Shown here piece after piece: positions 33,639 to 45,424 of a DNA stretch of 64,000 bases (position 1 is its first letter; every line of letters starts with the position of its first letter). Made by a program: the position numbers and the translations under genes. The notes below the pieces were generated by a model. That model had not been told where the DNA came from, made no database searches, and saw only the letters and a list, made by a program, of their open reading frames with translations. The stretch is from Sipunculus nudus (Eukaryota; Annelida; Sipuncula; Golfingiida; Sipunculidae): assembly GCA_026874595.1 (NCBI GenBank), contig CM049306.1:60398019-60462018 (forward strand). The letters are read 5' to 3'.

Positions 33639-33798
33639 GGCCCCTCAGGATAGCAAGGTCAGAGCTAAGATGATTTATGCTTCCACAAAAGATGCTGTTA
33701 AGCAGTCCCTACAGGGTATCGCAACGGAAATCCAAGCTGATTGCAAAAGCGAATTGCTTTGGGATGACGTTATCGAAAAGCTGCAAAGGGCCAAGTAA
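33639..33798 (+). CDS. ADF/cofilin, exon 2 with stop codon
   Basis: After acceptor GATTTCAG the first G completes the Trp codon split at 11425. The exon then reads APQDSKVRAKMIYASTKDAV and on to a stop after KLQRAK. 'WAPd-a-vk-KMiYASsKDa' is the most conserved stretch of the ADF/cofilin family. It forms the long actin-binding helix, with the Lys-Met pair contacting actin, and it is intact here. The following residues (LQGIATEIQADCKSELLWDD) match the 'l-Gi-.eiQA-d-sel' C-terminal region. The product is a short, single-domain cofilin lacking the vertebrate C-terminal extension. Splice phases agree, so the gene is intact. Confidence 0.95.
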
Positions 33799-35140
33799 CA
33801 AAGTGGAACCATTTCTTCAGAAGAGCCACTGATCAGCCAAATCGTGTGGTAAACTTGTAAAGGGCCTAACTACCTGAAGAACTTAGTGAGCAAAACAAAA
33901 GAGGAACAAACCATGTTGAGAACAAATTATGACTAACAGAAAAAAGCAAATGGAGTATTTTTCTCTTCTTCTGCATAATGTCTGGTTTCTATATTAAGCT
34001 GGAGAAATGCTCCTGACCCATTTGAATGTGGGACTTCAGTATTAACTTGAGGCTTTGTTTATGGATCACTGGCACATGTTCTTCTGAGGCACATGTTTTT
34101 CTTTTGAAGACAGGGCTAGTGTGAAGCCTTGATTTAATTCTCTCTAACATTCCTTGTTTGTGATGAAATTTTCTGTTTTGGTGTATTTTCAGACTGGAGG
34201 TAAATCAAGTCCACAAAAAACCCAGTGCTCACTTATTGTAAAACAGAAAATTTGTGTGCTGCATCTGCCTTAGGGAAACCTAAGATTACAGCTTTTGCAG
34301 GTTTCACAAGTTTTATTTTCACATGGGTAAAATTTATCCATCAAGTGTAATGTAGATATTTAACATAAATGAGTTCAGTTTAATCCCAGGAAAGATGTAC
34401 CCTAAGTCTTGAAATTACCCCCCTGTTATAGGATGATCTGTATGAATTACAATTGCTTATTATAAGTCTGGACTGGACAGTTCATGAATAATGATCAGTT
34501 TGTCAATTTCCTGTTTTACAGTATCAGCCCATTAGTTATATATAGACCAAACACAGGATGGCTCTGTGACTTTTTTTTTTTTTTTTATAAAAATTCACAT
34601 CATAGATATTTTGTCATGTAAAACATGGATGGTGACCTAATCAGCTGCAATACCATATTCAATAACATAGGTATGATAGGAATGCAACAATGTGGTGATC
34701 ATTGGTCTCTGATATCATGGAAGCTTGTGCAATTCTCGTGTACTAGATAGCATCTGGAGATGAGCTTCTTTCCATATAATGGCAAATGTCTATTTACGAA
34801 CTTTTATATAAAGATGCCTGTAAAAAAAATTCTTTCAACACTTGCATTGTACTGTGGTTATGTATTGATGTGTTTACTGGTATGTGATATCAAAGATAAT
34901 ATCAATCTAACAAACCCCCCACCCCCAGTGGAGAGATGTTTTCAAAACCAACATCATAGTCATAGTTTCTTGTGAATGTGATAATATTTGAAGTGTTGCA
35001 CCTTATTTCTTGAAATCAAGAGCAATTGTTCCTGCCTTTGTTAAATCAGCCAAAATTTGGGGAACCCTTTAACTTTTAAAGTATTGCATATTTTGTTCTT
35101 TTATATACAAGCTGTTTTGGATAAGATTGAAAATTGTTAA
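33799..35140 (+). other. Probable 3' UTR and downstream flank of cofilin
   Basis: Lower repeat density than either side, ending where A-family copy A4 starts. I did not find AATAAA or ATTAAA in this stretch, so the cleavage site is unplaced. A T18 run lies at about 34569. Confidence 0.45.
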
Positions 35141-36785
35141 TTGTATCCCAGACAAAGTCGGGATACTATGGTTTAAGTACGGTCGCGCCACCACCACTGC
35201 TGCTGAGATTTTGTTTGGACGCTGACAACTCAAAAACATTTAAGGATCTTTACCAAACTTGACATGTGCATAGATATGGGTGAGAGGACAAAGCCTATTT
35301 TGGTCATAACCTTTACTAGGAGAGTGACCTTGACCTTGAATCAGTCCATTTTTGGGGAAAATCACAAATTCTTAAATATCTCAAGAACTCTTGAATGGAT
35401 TGATCCAAAATCAAATTGATCAAAGATCTTGGTAGTGTTGTCATGTACCAGAAACTGGTGGCACCACCTGTTATACTTTTCTTGATTTTGTGCTGTTTAA
35501 TATTTCCATCATTGCCACTTAACCATACTGTGAACATTATAAGTCAAAAACTAATGGACAGATTTCTTTCATATTATACACATACATAGACATGGGTTAT
35601 GGGATGATGTATATTTAAATTGGCGTCATGACCTTTTCTATGAGAGTGACCTTGACCGTGAATATTGATATATATGGTGAAAATCACACAAAATCCAAAA
35701 TGACCAAAGATTTTGGATAGCTCTTTCTTTTGCTGACGACAGGTGGCGCCACCTGTCCTTTTCTTGTTTTTGTGCCTTTTAATAGCCAATTAGTGCCACT
35801 GTAACAGTACTCTGAGCATTATATGTCTAAAACTAATGAACAGGTTGGGATAAAATTGTGTATGTCCAATGACTTTGGATACCTCCATCTTGTATTCAAG
35901 ACTTGTGGTGCTATCTGCAATGGTAATTTTGTGGCTTCCATCCGTAGGTTTCCTTTCTGTGAAAAATGATTAACTACGGAGTGGTTCAAAGTATTGGTCT
36001 GAAATTTGGCATTCCCACCCATCTTGGAAAGTTTCCTTGTAAACCAGACAGGTGGCACCACCAACCTTCCCGTTTTTGAAGAATAAATTGTCCTTTTCTG
36101 AGGAGTAATTTACCCTTTCGGCCTGAAATTGTGCATATCCATAGGTCTTGGACTGCATCTTGTACTCAAGACTGGTGGGGTGATCTGCAATTGTTTTTGC
36201 ATGGTGTCCATCTGTACATGTGCTTTGGGTGAAAATTGCTCGTCTCTGGAGTGATTTAAGGTATTGGTCTGAAATTTGGCATGTCTTTCCATCTTGAAAA
36301 GTTTATTCGTAAGCCAGACAGGTGGCGCCACCTACCGTCCCGTTTCCATAAAATAAATTAATGCTCATTTTTCAGGAGTGATTTGCCCTATTGGCCTGAA
36401 ATTGTGCACATCCATTGATCTTGGACTCTTCTGTCTTGTACTTAAGAATGGTGGCCCCATCAGCGATTGTTTTGCCATGGCGTCCATCTTTACATGTGCT
36501 TTGGGTGAAAATTGCTCTAAAATTGGTCATAAATTTGGCATGCTTATCCATCTTTGAAAATTTCGTGTAAACAGACGGGTGGTTCCACCGTTTCCGTAAA
36601 ATATATAAATGCTCTTTTCTCAATATATTGGCCCCATAATATGTGAAAAATATTGTATCTCAAGTTGATAGATGGAAGAAACCATAGTCGCTTGCCAAGT
36701 CTTAGAATAAGCTGCTGAGGATTGGGGGGGGGGGGGGGGGGGGGGGGCTAATTGTATGAGGGTTGAGGTGCCAAGAAATATATGG
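35141..36785 (+). mobile_element. Older A-family copy A4
   Basis: Starts TTGTATCCCAGACAAAGTCG (one C fewer) and ends '..GAGGTGCCAAGAAATATATGG', where the canonical CTAG has decayed. It carries one 327-type unit and then diverged units with 'CAGGTGGCGCCACCTACC'. It sits 1.3 kb after the cofilin stop codon. Divergence shows an earlier insertion than A1-A3. Confidence 0.72.
36723..36747. repeat. Poly(G) tract near the 3' end of A4
   Basis: About 25 G. A2 and A3 have GGGGGTGGGGGCC at the same relative place, so the run grew from a G-rich element segment. Confidence 0.93.
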
Positions 36786-37194
36786 TCTTAATCTTGTCTT
36801 GACTTCAAGGTCAAACCAGCTGAATCATTATTCATTATCTATAGGATTTCTTGTTAATAGGGTAACTCTGGAAATATTTCTCCTCAAATTCCACTTTGTG
36901 AGAATCTCAAATGAGTTTGGAAAATTGTGACTTGTACCTTGATTTTCACAGTGAACACAAGATTATGATCCAGTAACTTTTTTGAAAATCCAGAATTACT
37001 GAGATTCTGAAAACTTCTGTTGAATTTTAGGATTATTGTGATCCTGATAACTATTGAAAGTACTGCAGATTATTTCTTCAAATTTATTACACAATGTTTT
37101 AGCCATGGTCCCAGATAATTTTAAAAATTGTTGACCTTGATCTACAATATAAGATTTCTGTGAACCCCATATCTTTAAAAAGTATTGCTTTTTT

Positions 37195-38600
37195 AGGTCA
37201 ACTGACTATAAGTCATCAGAGCTAAAGTAGTGGTCCATTCTCCGTGGCTTTCAGGCCGTCCATCCGTCCGTTAACAGGGCACATTTTGAAAGAGTTGGGG
37301 TCTTACAAATCAAAAACTTCACATACAGTTAGATGTCCCCAAAATCTCCATACCAAAAATTGGTACACTACGACTTTGTTCCTTTTAGATATCAAGGAAA
37401 AACCATCGTTTTCTGCAAAAAAAGCCATTGGTACACTTCAAGGCTGCCTATATAAAAACCACTGATCTGTTTTTCAGTGAACCTGTGAGCTTATGCGATG
37501 GTGTGTCGTACGTCGTGCGTCGTCTGTACGTTAACCATAGCCATCTCAAAAACGGCAGGAGCTAGCATCACCAAATTTTTTTGCAAATATTCAGTCATCC
37601 AAAAAACTATATCGGATTTTGTTTATTTTTTTTCTAACTGCATTTTCTTAGATTTTATAGGGAAAAAGCTAAAAAAACTTTAAAAATCTTCTTCTCGGGC
37701 CAGCCAAATTGTCACAAAAATGATCCCTGGAACAAACTTTCTCAAGTTTGTTCAAATGGTTCCAGTTTGGAGATTTTTGGCCGAGTTACAGGAGGTTGAA
37801 CTTTGTTAACTGTGCAAAAAAGCATATTAACATTTAAATCTCAAAAACGGCTGGAGCTATCATCACCAAATTTTATGCCAATGTTGGTCACGTAGGTCAT
37901 AAATGAAATTGAGGTATTGGTGGTGCCATCTGCATCGGCCTTTTTTTGTATGGGCTCATCAGGGCCTGTTTCACACTGAGGGTTACAAAAACCATTTGGC
38001 CAAAATGTTTAATATCGCACAGAAATGATCCAAGCGTAGTGCTTTCTGAGTTTGTTCAAATGGTCTCTTTTCAGTGACTTTTAGCTAAGTTATGGGAAGC
38101 TGAATTTAGTCATATGCCATATCAGCTCATTTTAGCTCTGTGGCTACAAAGATCTTCTTCTCAAAAACCACTGGGCCAAATTCTTAAATCTCACACATTA
38201 ATTTTCCTCAGATATTGATAATTCAAGTTTGTTCAAATGGTCTTGGTTCAGTGCTTTTTGGATGAGTTTCGGGAAGCTGAACTTATCCAGTTTGCTGTAT
38301 CTTCCTATGAGTTATAAACCTGCGAAACGTTTTTCGACTGATGCCACTGAAGCCATTTTGTTAAATATTTTACAAGAATAATCCCTACAATAATTCTTAT
38401 AATAATTGTCATTAATGGTTCCACATGAATGATTTTTGGCTGACTTATGGAGATTGCATTGAGTCATTTTACCATATATGTTAGCTGTGTGATGCTGTTA
38501 CATCTAGCCTGGCGTCACCTGCATTCAGGTTTATCAGCATCTATTACATCATGCCACTAGACATTTAGATTTCAGGTTTTCTTTGGTTAATATTGACAAA
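37195..38600 (+). mobile_element. B-family 5' fragment (B4), degraded
   Basis: AGGTCAACTGACTATAAGTC and then ATCAGAGCT match the B 5' hairpin with substitutions, followed by the B unit (GATGTCCCCAAAATCTCC). From 37500 another unit type appears with 'TTCTCAAGTTTGTTCAAATGGT' repeated near 37740, 38045 and 38225. No B 3' end was found. Confidence 0.55.
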
Positions 38601-38899
38601 AAAAGTTTTTTAAAAGCCTTTAAAAATTTAGAATTATGATTTAAGTTATTCATCATACCAGGCAATGTTTCAGTCATGGATATTCAGCTCTCTGTTGCTA
38701 TATAAAGACAACTGTACGTGGATTATAAATTATTGGTATCCCTACTCAACTTAATTCATGAATTTGCCATCAATGAGATATATCTTTATTCTAATTTTGC
38801 ATTCAGTATGCATCTGTAATAATTTTACATATATTCCTGATTTCTTTTTTATAAAAAGTCACCTGAAAAGCATTTTGTATTGGGCAAAATAAATTTTAA

Positions 38900-39715
38900 A
38901 GTTATTTCAAGTAGGGACCACTTTTGTGTACAGATGGCAGCACTTGTTATACCATTGGCAGATTGCCAGTGCCTTGATGTTTGCCATTAGCCAAGATGAT
39001 GTCAGCTCTATAAATAGTTTTGGCACAGTTCCAGGATTGGAAGAAGTGCAGCCAGGTAGAGGTCAAGAGTTCACTCAGTGCAGTAGCTGCATTCTATTAA
39101 TAGCTTTGGCAGACTGCTCACTGCATCATATTTGGCACCAAAGTTCAGCCTGAATCTATTTATAGCTTTGGCAGACTGCCAACTGTGTCAGATTATGCAA
39201 TAGGTCAAGATTTCACTCAGTGAAGCCAGGTACGTCTCAAAAGTTAACTCAGTCTAGCCAGGTGCAGGTCAAGAGTTCACTCAGTGCAGTAGCTTGAGGG
39301 AGCAATTAGTCACAGGTCACTCGGGGGCAACTGCCTTACTCGCCTATGCCTTGTCAGCCCAGTGCATTAAACTCTGGGGAAGTTTGATGTATTGGACATA
39401 TATTTTGACCTGTCTATTTGTCTTTGATGGTGTTCTTATTTACAAGACAAGTGGTGCCACCTTCATTGACTTTTGCAGTGTATGCGCCTGCTTATTTCTA
39501 CAGAGGAAATTAGATACATCAGGCTAAAATTGTGCATGTTTATACATGTCAGGTAGATTTATAGTGTACAAGACTGGTGGCGCCACCTACAATAATTTTT
39601 GCACAGTGTATGTCCCTGCTTATTTCACAGGAGGGGTTTGACATATCAGTCTGACATTTGGCATATTTATATATCTCTTCGTTGTATACAAGACTGGTGG
39701 TGCCAGCTAGAATCA
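38900..39715. repeat. Degenerate short repeats
   Basis: 'GGTCAAGAGTTCACTCAGTGCAGTAGCT' recurs at about 39061 and 39269, and 'TAGCTTTGGCAGACTGC' at about 39100 and 39160. From 39440 units with 'ACTGGTGGCGCCACCTAC' lead into the D2 copy. Confidence 0.55.
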
Positions 39716-41405
39716 TTGTATCCGCCAAAACGAGTTTTGTGGATACTATGTTTTCAGTCGGACGCCAAATATGCCGCCATAGCCGCATAGGTTTCCAGAG
39801 AACTCCTCCATAACCACTGGGCAGAATTTTTTAAAATTCAGAATTATTATCGGTCACATGTGAACTGCTGCACCCTCATTTTTGGTTGACCTCTGAACTT
39901 TCCTCTCTGCCCATCCTCCATTTGTGCGTCTGTTACCACACATAAACCCACATATCTCGGGAACCATTTGACCGATATGGTTAAAGATTTTGCACAAATG
40001 TAGCCCTTGGAAAGCTTTATAACATACACAAAAAATGGTGGCGCCACCTGCAACCATTTTTGCACAGCTTCCATCTGTTCATCTGCCTTGGAATAAAAAC
40101 ACATATCTCGTATTGGTTGGACTTATCCATCTGAAATTTTGCATGTGTATACATCCTGGACAGCTTTCTTGATTTTATGACAGGTGGCGCCACCTACATT
40201 CACGTTTAAGCTGCAGACATCCAAGCTCATATCTCGGGAAACGATTGACAAGTTGGGCCACAATTTTGCATGTGTATAGATTTCCATAGCTCTTTATTAT
40301 ACGCAAAACTGGTGGTGCCACCTGCAGCCATTTTTGCACAGCGTCCCTCTGTTTGTTTGCCGTGGGATAAAATCACTTGTATCTAGGCAGTGGTTTGACA
40401 TATCTGCCTAAAATTTTGCAGGTTTATACATCTTCAATATCTTTCTGGATTTTTTGGCAAGTGGCGCCACCTACATTTATGTATATGCTGCAGACATTCA
40501 GGCTTATATCTCAGGACTGATTTGACATATACCCCTGAAATTTAACTGGTGTATAGATCTCACATATCTCTTAATCATACACAAAATTGGTGGTGCTACT
40601 GCAACATTTTTGCACAGCTTTCGTCTGTTCATCTGCCTTGGGATAAAAACACTCATATATCTGCATGTGTATACATCATGGACAGCTTTCTTGATTTTGA
40701 CAGGTGGCGCCACCTACATTCACGTCTAAGCTGCAGACATCCAAGCTCTTATCTCGGGAACCGTTTGACCAGTTGGGCCAAAATTTTGCATGTATATAGA
40801 TCTCCCATAGCTCTTTATCATGCGCAAATCTGGTGGCGCCACCTGCAACCATTTTTGCACAGCCTCCATCTGTTCATCTGCCTTGGGATAAAATAACACT
40901 TATCTCAGCTTGGTTTGACTTGTGCACCTGAAATTTTGCAGGTTTATAAATCCTTGACAGCTTTGTTTTATGACAGATGGCGCCATCTACATTCAAATTG
41001 ACGCTACAGACATCCAAGCTCATATTTCAGGAACCATTTGACAGATTTGGCAAAAACTTTGCATGTTAATAGATCTCACATAGCTCTTGATCATACGCAA
41101 AACTAGTGGCGCCACCTGGAATCATTTTTGCTCAGCATCCGTCTGTTTGTTTGCCGCGGGATAAAATCACTCATATCTCGACAGTGGTTTGACATATCTG
41201 CCTAAAATTTTGCAGGTTTATACATCTTGGATAGCTTTCTGGATTTTGTGACAGGTGGCGCCACCTGTATAGGCTGCAGACATTCAAGCCTATATCTCAG
41301 GACTGGTTTGATATATCCCCCTGAAATTTTGCATGTGTATAGATCTCACATAGCTCTTAATCATACACAAAATTGGTGGTGCCACCATTTTTTGCACAGC
41401 GTTCG
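39716..41405 (+). mobile_element. D-family repeat, copy D2
   Basis: Starts TTGTATCCGCCAAAACGAGT and then TTTGTGGATAC. GTATCC-CCAAAAC pairs with GTTTTG-GGATAC in a hairpin, the same design as A. The core holds about ten half-units marked by GGTGGCGCCACC (40034, 40181, 40703, 40830, 41253 and variants), alternating between two types with a dimer period of about 275-290 bp. The 3' terminus is not defined. Confidence 0.7.
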
Positions 41406-41489
41406 TTTAGTGTTAAGTACTTGCATTGTTCATATACATGTTACACGTTCTTGAAAAGTAATGGTCCAGCATTGAAGCATTATACCTGG

Positions 41490-42066
41490 TGTAATCTCGT
41501 TGCACAGGTTCGCATTAGGCCTGTAGGCCTTGTTATCAAATTTAGGATCCATATTCTTCCATACATTTTCCATGAACATACCAAAAATTAAGGCAGTATT
41601 GCGTATTGTTTTGAAGTTAATGGCCCAAACATAATGCAATTTAAAAAAAAAAATCAGGAAATATATTTACTCACTTAACATGAAAATTGCTGAAGCTGGA
41701 GACCTTTTTTAGGATATAACTTTATTTTATTAAGATTCAACTGTTTTTCCAAAATTAGATTTAAAGTTAATAGCATAAATAAAAAAATTAATACCTTAAA
41801 CTTTGTCCAACTTTTTTTCCTTGTAAGCACTGTTGATTTGATTTTCACAGGATATATACATAAGGATTTAATCTTTTAAAATCAGATATTTCAAAGGAAT
41901 TTATTGAAAATAGTTGCTTTTATTCAAGTTTTCATACACCATGTCAAGTGTTGTTTACATCAAGACAACCTAGTGCTACAGCCTTGTGTTTTGTAACACC
42001 AACTCCAGGCAGCATGCCATGGCTCAGCTTAGGCACTACGAGCAGGCTTCTTCTCTGCCCTCGACT

Positions 42067-42098
<32 letters not shown>

Positions 42099-42220
42099 AT
42101 GGTGTATAAACTAGATGAATGTTACAATTTCCTGTATTTGATTCATCCGTATTCTAGGCTATGGTACATTTTAGATTTCATATTGTACCACCTGGGAATG
42201 GTGAGCATCCCGTCATGTTA
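41490..42220 (+). repeat. Duplicate of 29165-30760
   Basis: Shares 'CATACATTTTC.TGAACATACCAAAAATTA', CACCATGTCAAGTGTTGTTT, the poly(C) site and 'GATGGTG.AT.AACTAGATGAATGTTA' with the B1 interior, but lacks the foldback MITE. At the corresponding place (41850-41860) it reads ACAGGATATATACATAAGG uninterrupted. Confidence 0.72.
42070..42097. repeat. Poly(C) tract
   Basis: About 28 C at the position homologous to 30711-30736. Confidence 0.93.
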
Positions 42221-42330
42221 ACGCAATAACCCAAAAAAAGTCAACAAAAAGTTCTCTTAACTTGCAGCGTTTTTGCAACTTATCAAGGGCTAGGTCAGTT
42301 TCAAACATGGATGACCTTGATGTTTTTTTT

Positions 42331-42580
42331 TAACTCGGCCGACTAAGTCATCTGAGCTAAATGGATTACCCTTTGTCCGGCGTCCATCTGTCCATTGACA
42401 GGGCACAAATCTTAACCGTTAAACCTACATTCAGGGAGGTCCTAGGCAAATCTCCTTGGAAACCTGTAATTAGGTCATGATGACCTATATTTTGTTACCT
42501 ATGGGCCAAAAACTTTATTTTGAGCATCCAGACAGCCAAACTGTCCACTTCATAGAGGTGCCCGCTATATGGATGTAGTT
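42331..42580 (+). mobile_element. B-family 5' fragment (B5)
   Basis: TAACTCGGCCGACTAAGTCA and then TCTGAGCTAA is a diverged B 5' end, followed by 'TTTGTCCGGCGTCCATCTGTCC' and 'CTCCTTGGAAACCTGTAATTAGGTC' as in B2. Truncated. Confidence 0.6.
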
Positions 42581-42682
42581 CCCGCAACAAATGATAAGGA
42601 CAAAAAATGGGATTGTCAGAGACTGCTCACTGAACAGAGGTTTTTTTTGTAATATTTATATGTTTATGTATGTATATATGTA

Positions 42683-42689
<7 letters not shown>

Positions 42690-42725
<36 letters not shown>
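42690..42725. repeat. (TA)n microsatellite
   Basis: About 18 TA units. Confidence 0.95.
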
Positions 42726-42729
<4 letters not shown>

Positions 42730-42995
42730 TGGGGGGTGTGTGTCACTCCCCCCCAACCCCACTCTGTAAGATAAATTGAAGCCACTCAAAATAACACAAC
42801 AGATGTTCAGTTGAATTAGCCTTGACCTTGTCTTACCCGAATACTTTTAATGGGAGCCCCTATGTACATCGGAGAATGCAGATGTCTTGTTTTTACTATT
42901 AGACCATCGCCACCAGGGGATAGACGAATCTACTAACATAAAAAATGTGAAAACATTAACTTTTTGAAATACCGCGCACATTCCCTCAAATTTGG

Positions 42996-43330
42996 GGATG
43001 GAGTGAGGTGGTGTAACGGTTAGTGCGCCTGCCTCGTGAGCGCAAAGTTATGGGTTCGCGTTCCGACCTGACCGCATCGGGCGCCATCTATTGGGCTTTC
43101 AATGAACCTTCAGAAGAGAGGGTATTAACTGGTGGTAGGAACTGGACAGTGGAGGGGTAAAACGCTCGGCTGTCTGCGCTGGCGACCCGGGTTCGATCCC
43201 AGGCATGGCTATGAGAGTGGGTTGTAATGGCCCGTCCAAGGCCGTTGGTTTTCTCCGGTTCTCCACCTCTAGACACTACCAAACGACACCACCTTAACCC
43301 CAATAGTTATAATAATTATTTTTACAATTC
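42996..43330 (+). mobile_element. Dimeric tRNA-derived SINE
   Basis: The first tRNA-like module (about 43003-43075) has GGTGGTGTAACGGTTAGTGC (A box) and GGGTTCGCGTTCC (B box). The second (about 43148-43208) has GTGGAGGGGTAAAACGCTCG and GGGTTCGATCCC. A body follows with GGTTTTCTCCGGTTCTCCAC, similar to the conserved central domain of MetaSINE/RUDI-type mollusc SINEs (recalled). The tail is an A/T-rich ATAATAATT stretch. Two pol III promoter units in direct order suggest a dimer. It is not a functional tRNA gene, because acceptor stems are not paired. Confidence 0.72.
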
Positions 43331-43825
43331 ATATAAAATAAACATGTTTATAATAAAATCATAATCGATGTTTAACAATAAAAACGACTGGTGACCGATT
43401 ATAAATCTATTATGTTATGTGCTTTCTATATCACCTTTAAATCTGCTGTAAACTAGTACCTAAAATATTGACCACACTAAATAGTCTGACCTTTCGACCT
43501 TCAGCATCGGCGAACATATCACATATATGGGGAATGCTGCTGAGCTAGTTCTTAAACAACCAATTCAAAAAAGATGATAAACGGAAGTTATTCTTATAAA
43601 ACCTCGGAACACTGAAATCGTGTCCCTTAATCTTTCCGTTGGGTGACAAGTATTCCAGCCGTCTCAGTACGTCCGCAGCCTCAGTATGTATTTCGATTCG
43701 TAGTCTAAAATGAAGCATCATTTTGACACAGTGTGCATCAGTGCTTACCTGCATCTCTACAACATTAACATGATCAAGATTTACTTAGATAAGCAATCAT
43801 TAGATAAGCGTTGGATCACGCATTT

Positions 43826-44479
43826 GTGACAAGTAAGCTTGATAATGGCAATGCCCTTCTGCTAGTATATCCATTCACGCTCATACAGAGGCTCCATAGA
43901 GTTCAAAACTGTGCAGCTCGATTTCTGTGTGATAGTAAGGCCTAAGGGATACGTGCATATGACGCCTGTCTTGCAAGCCCTACATTGGCTCCCCCTGTGT
44001 AAACGGATTAAATTTAAAGTCGCTTTGTTGGTGTTTAAGGCAAAACATGGCCTTGCGCCAATATATCTCCAAGCTTTGATCCAGTCTGATACACCTGCCA
44101 GATGTCTGAGATCATTAAACCAAGAGTTACTGTATCTTCCATCTTCCAGGTCCGCCTTCGTCGCTAATTGAGCTTTCTGTGTTGAAGCCCCCACTTTGTG
44201 GAGCTCTCTCCTACTGGACCCACGCCAAACTTATAATCTAGACACATTAAAAAGAAGCTTAAAACTTGTTTTTGCAACATTTTGGCTGTTAATTGTATTA
44301 TCTTTAAACTCATTCAGCACAATTCGCTCTTCTTTTTAACAGCATATACAACTTTTTAATTGTATACGATTATGTAGTAATTTAATACAATTTTGATTTG
44401 TTAAGTTTTTGTTTTGTAAATCGTTCTAGAACACCGGTGGATTTCACGCTATATTAAATAAATATTTTTATTATTATTA
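43826..44479 (+). pseudogene. Non-LTR retrotransposon 3' end (reverse transcriptase C-terminus), frameshifted
   Basis: From 43826 one frame reads LIQRLHRVQNCAARFLCDS, and from 43923 the next frame reads TPVLQALHWLPLCKRIKFKV and then ALLVFKAKHGLAPIYLQALI. After a stop at 44168 the pattern resumes as EAPTLWSSLLLDPRQ..LDTLKRSLK. These are the typical 'l-q-vQN-aARl', 'hWLPv-RI-fK', 'f-aLhGlAP-Yl' and 'AP-lWN-LP--iR' motifs after the RT domain in CR1/L2-type LINEs. The element ends in a short TTATTATTATTAT tail, as such LINEs often do. It is 5'-truncated with at least one frameshift and one stop. Confidence 0.82.
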
Positions 44480-45424
44480 TCATGTAAATCGGAATTCATT
44501 ATTAAACCGTCAATCCACCAGCATTCAAGGTCGACTTGACGTGGACGATTGGTCCTGTTCCTGTTTGGTGCTGTTCGTTACCCTTGTTCGTATATCTCTG
44601 ACAGGATTAGATTCTATGCATGTGCATACATAATCGTTTTTAATCGATTATGCAAAAATTTAGTCGGTTTAATCGATTTAGAGAGAAAACAGCCAATCAT
44701 CGATTTAATCAATTAATCGGCACACCACTAGTATTAACCCATTGAACCTTACTCTTAGCGCAGGATTTAACACGTGACCGTCCCTTTAATGCCTAAACAA
44801 TTCCCTATTGTTTTTTTTTTTTTTTTTTTTTTTTTTTACATTTTCTTGTTTTATCGTGTTAAAATGTGATGACACGTTCACAAAGGGTCCCTGACCCTAA
44901 CAAGTTAAAATGTCGACAATTTATTTCGACTTTGCCGTAAATCTGTACCCCCTAGAAAATTTGTGTACCTGTGCGGTACGTCGGCAATCCCTGTAATAGT
45001 TCTTATAGTGTCCGCATGCGTATGTTTAGCCAAGTGTTGCACAATCCCAATAGGGGGCGCCAACTGCATTTCCGCCAATTTTATTTTGCAGCTGAATTTG
45101 TTTGCAAGGTAAAGCTCCCATTTTGAAAGTATTTCCCCTCATGTACATTGTTTTTTTTTTTTTGGGTGAAAAATAATCGCATTTGCATTACTATGATACC
45201 CCCCTATATTTTTCATGATTTGATGAGTTTTTATATCTGTACCTATATATCCTGATACAAAGCACGTACCATCAAAGAAGAAAAAGAATGTTCATCATGC
45301 CGACAACCCATGCATTTAAAAAGAAAACCAGCGTAACTATTTATATTTGATGGGGAAATCCCGACATAGTAGTCATATGAGCTATTTCACTCAATATTGC
45401 AACTTTTCAAATTATTGGATTTTC
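44480..45424. other. No recognisable gene
   Basis: Contains T runs (about 44811-44837 and 45150-45163) and otherwise unassigned DNA. Confidence 0.5.

Noticed and set aside
43003-43208. Functional tRNA genes
   Set aside because: A and B boxes are present but acceptor stems and full cloverleaf pairing are not. The context is a SINE body.
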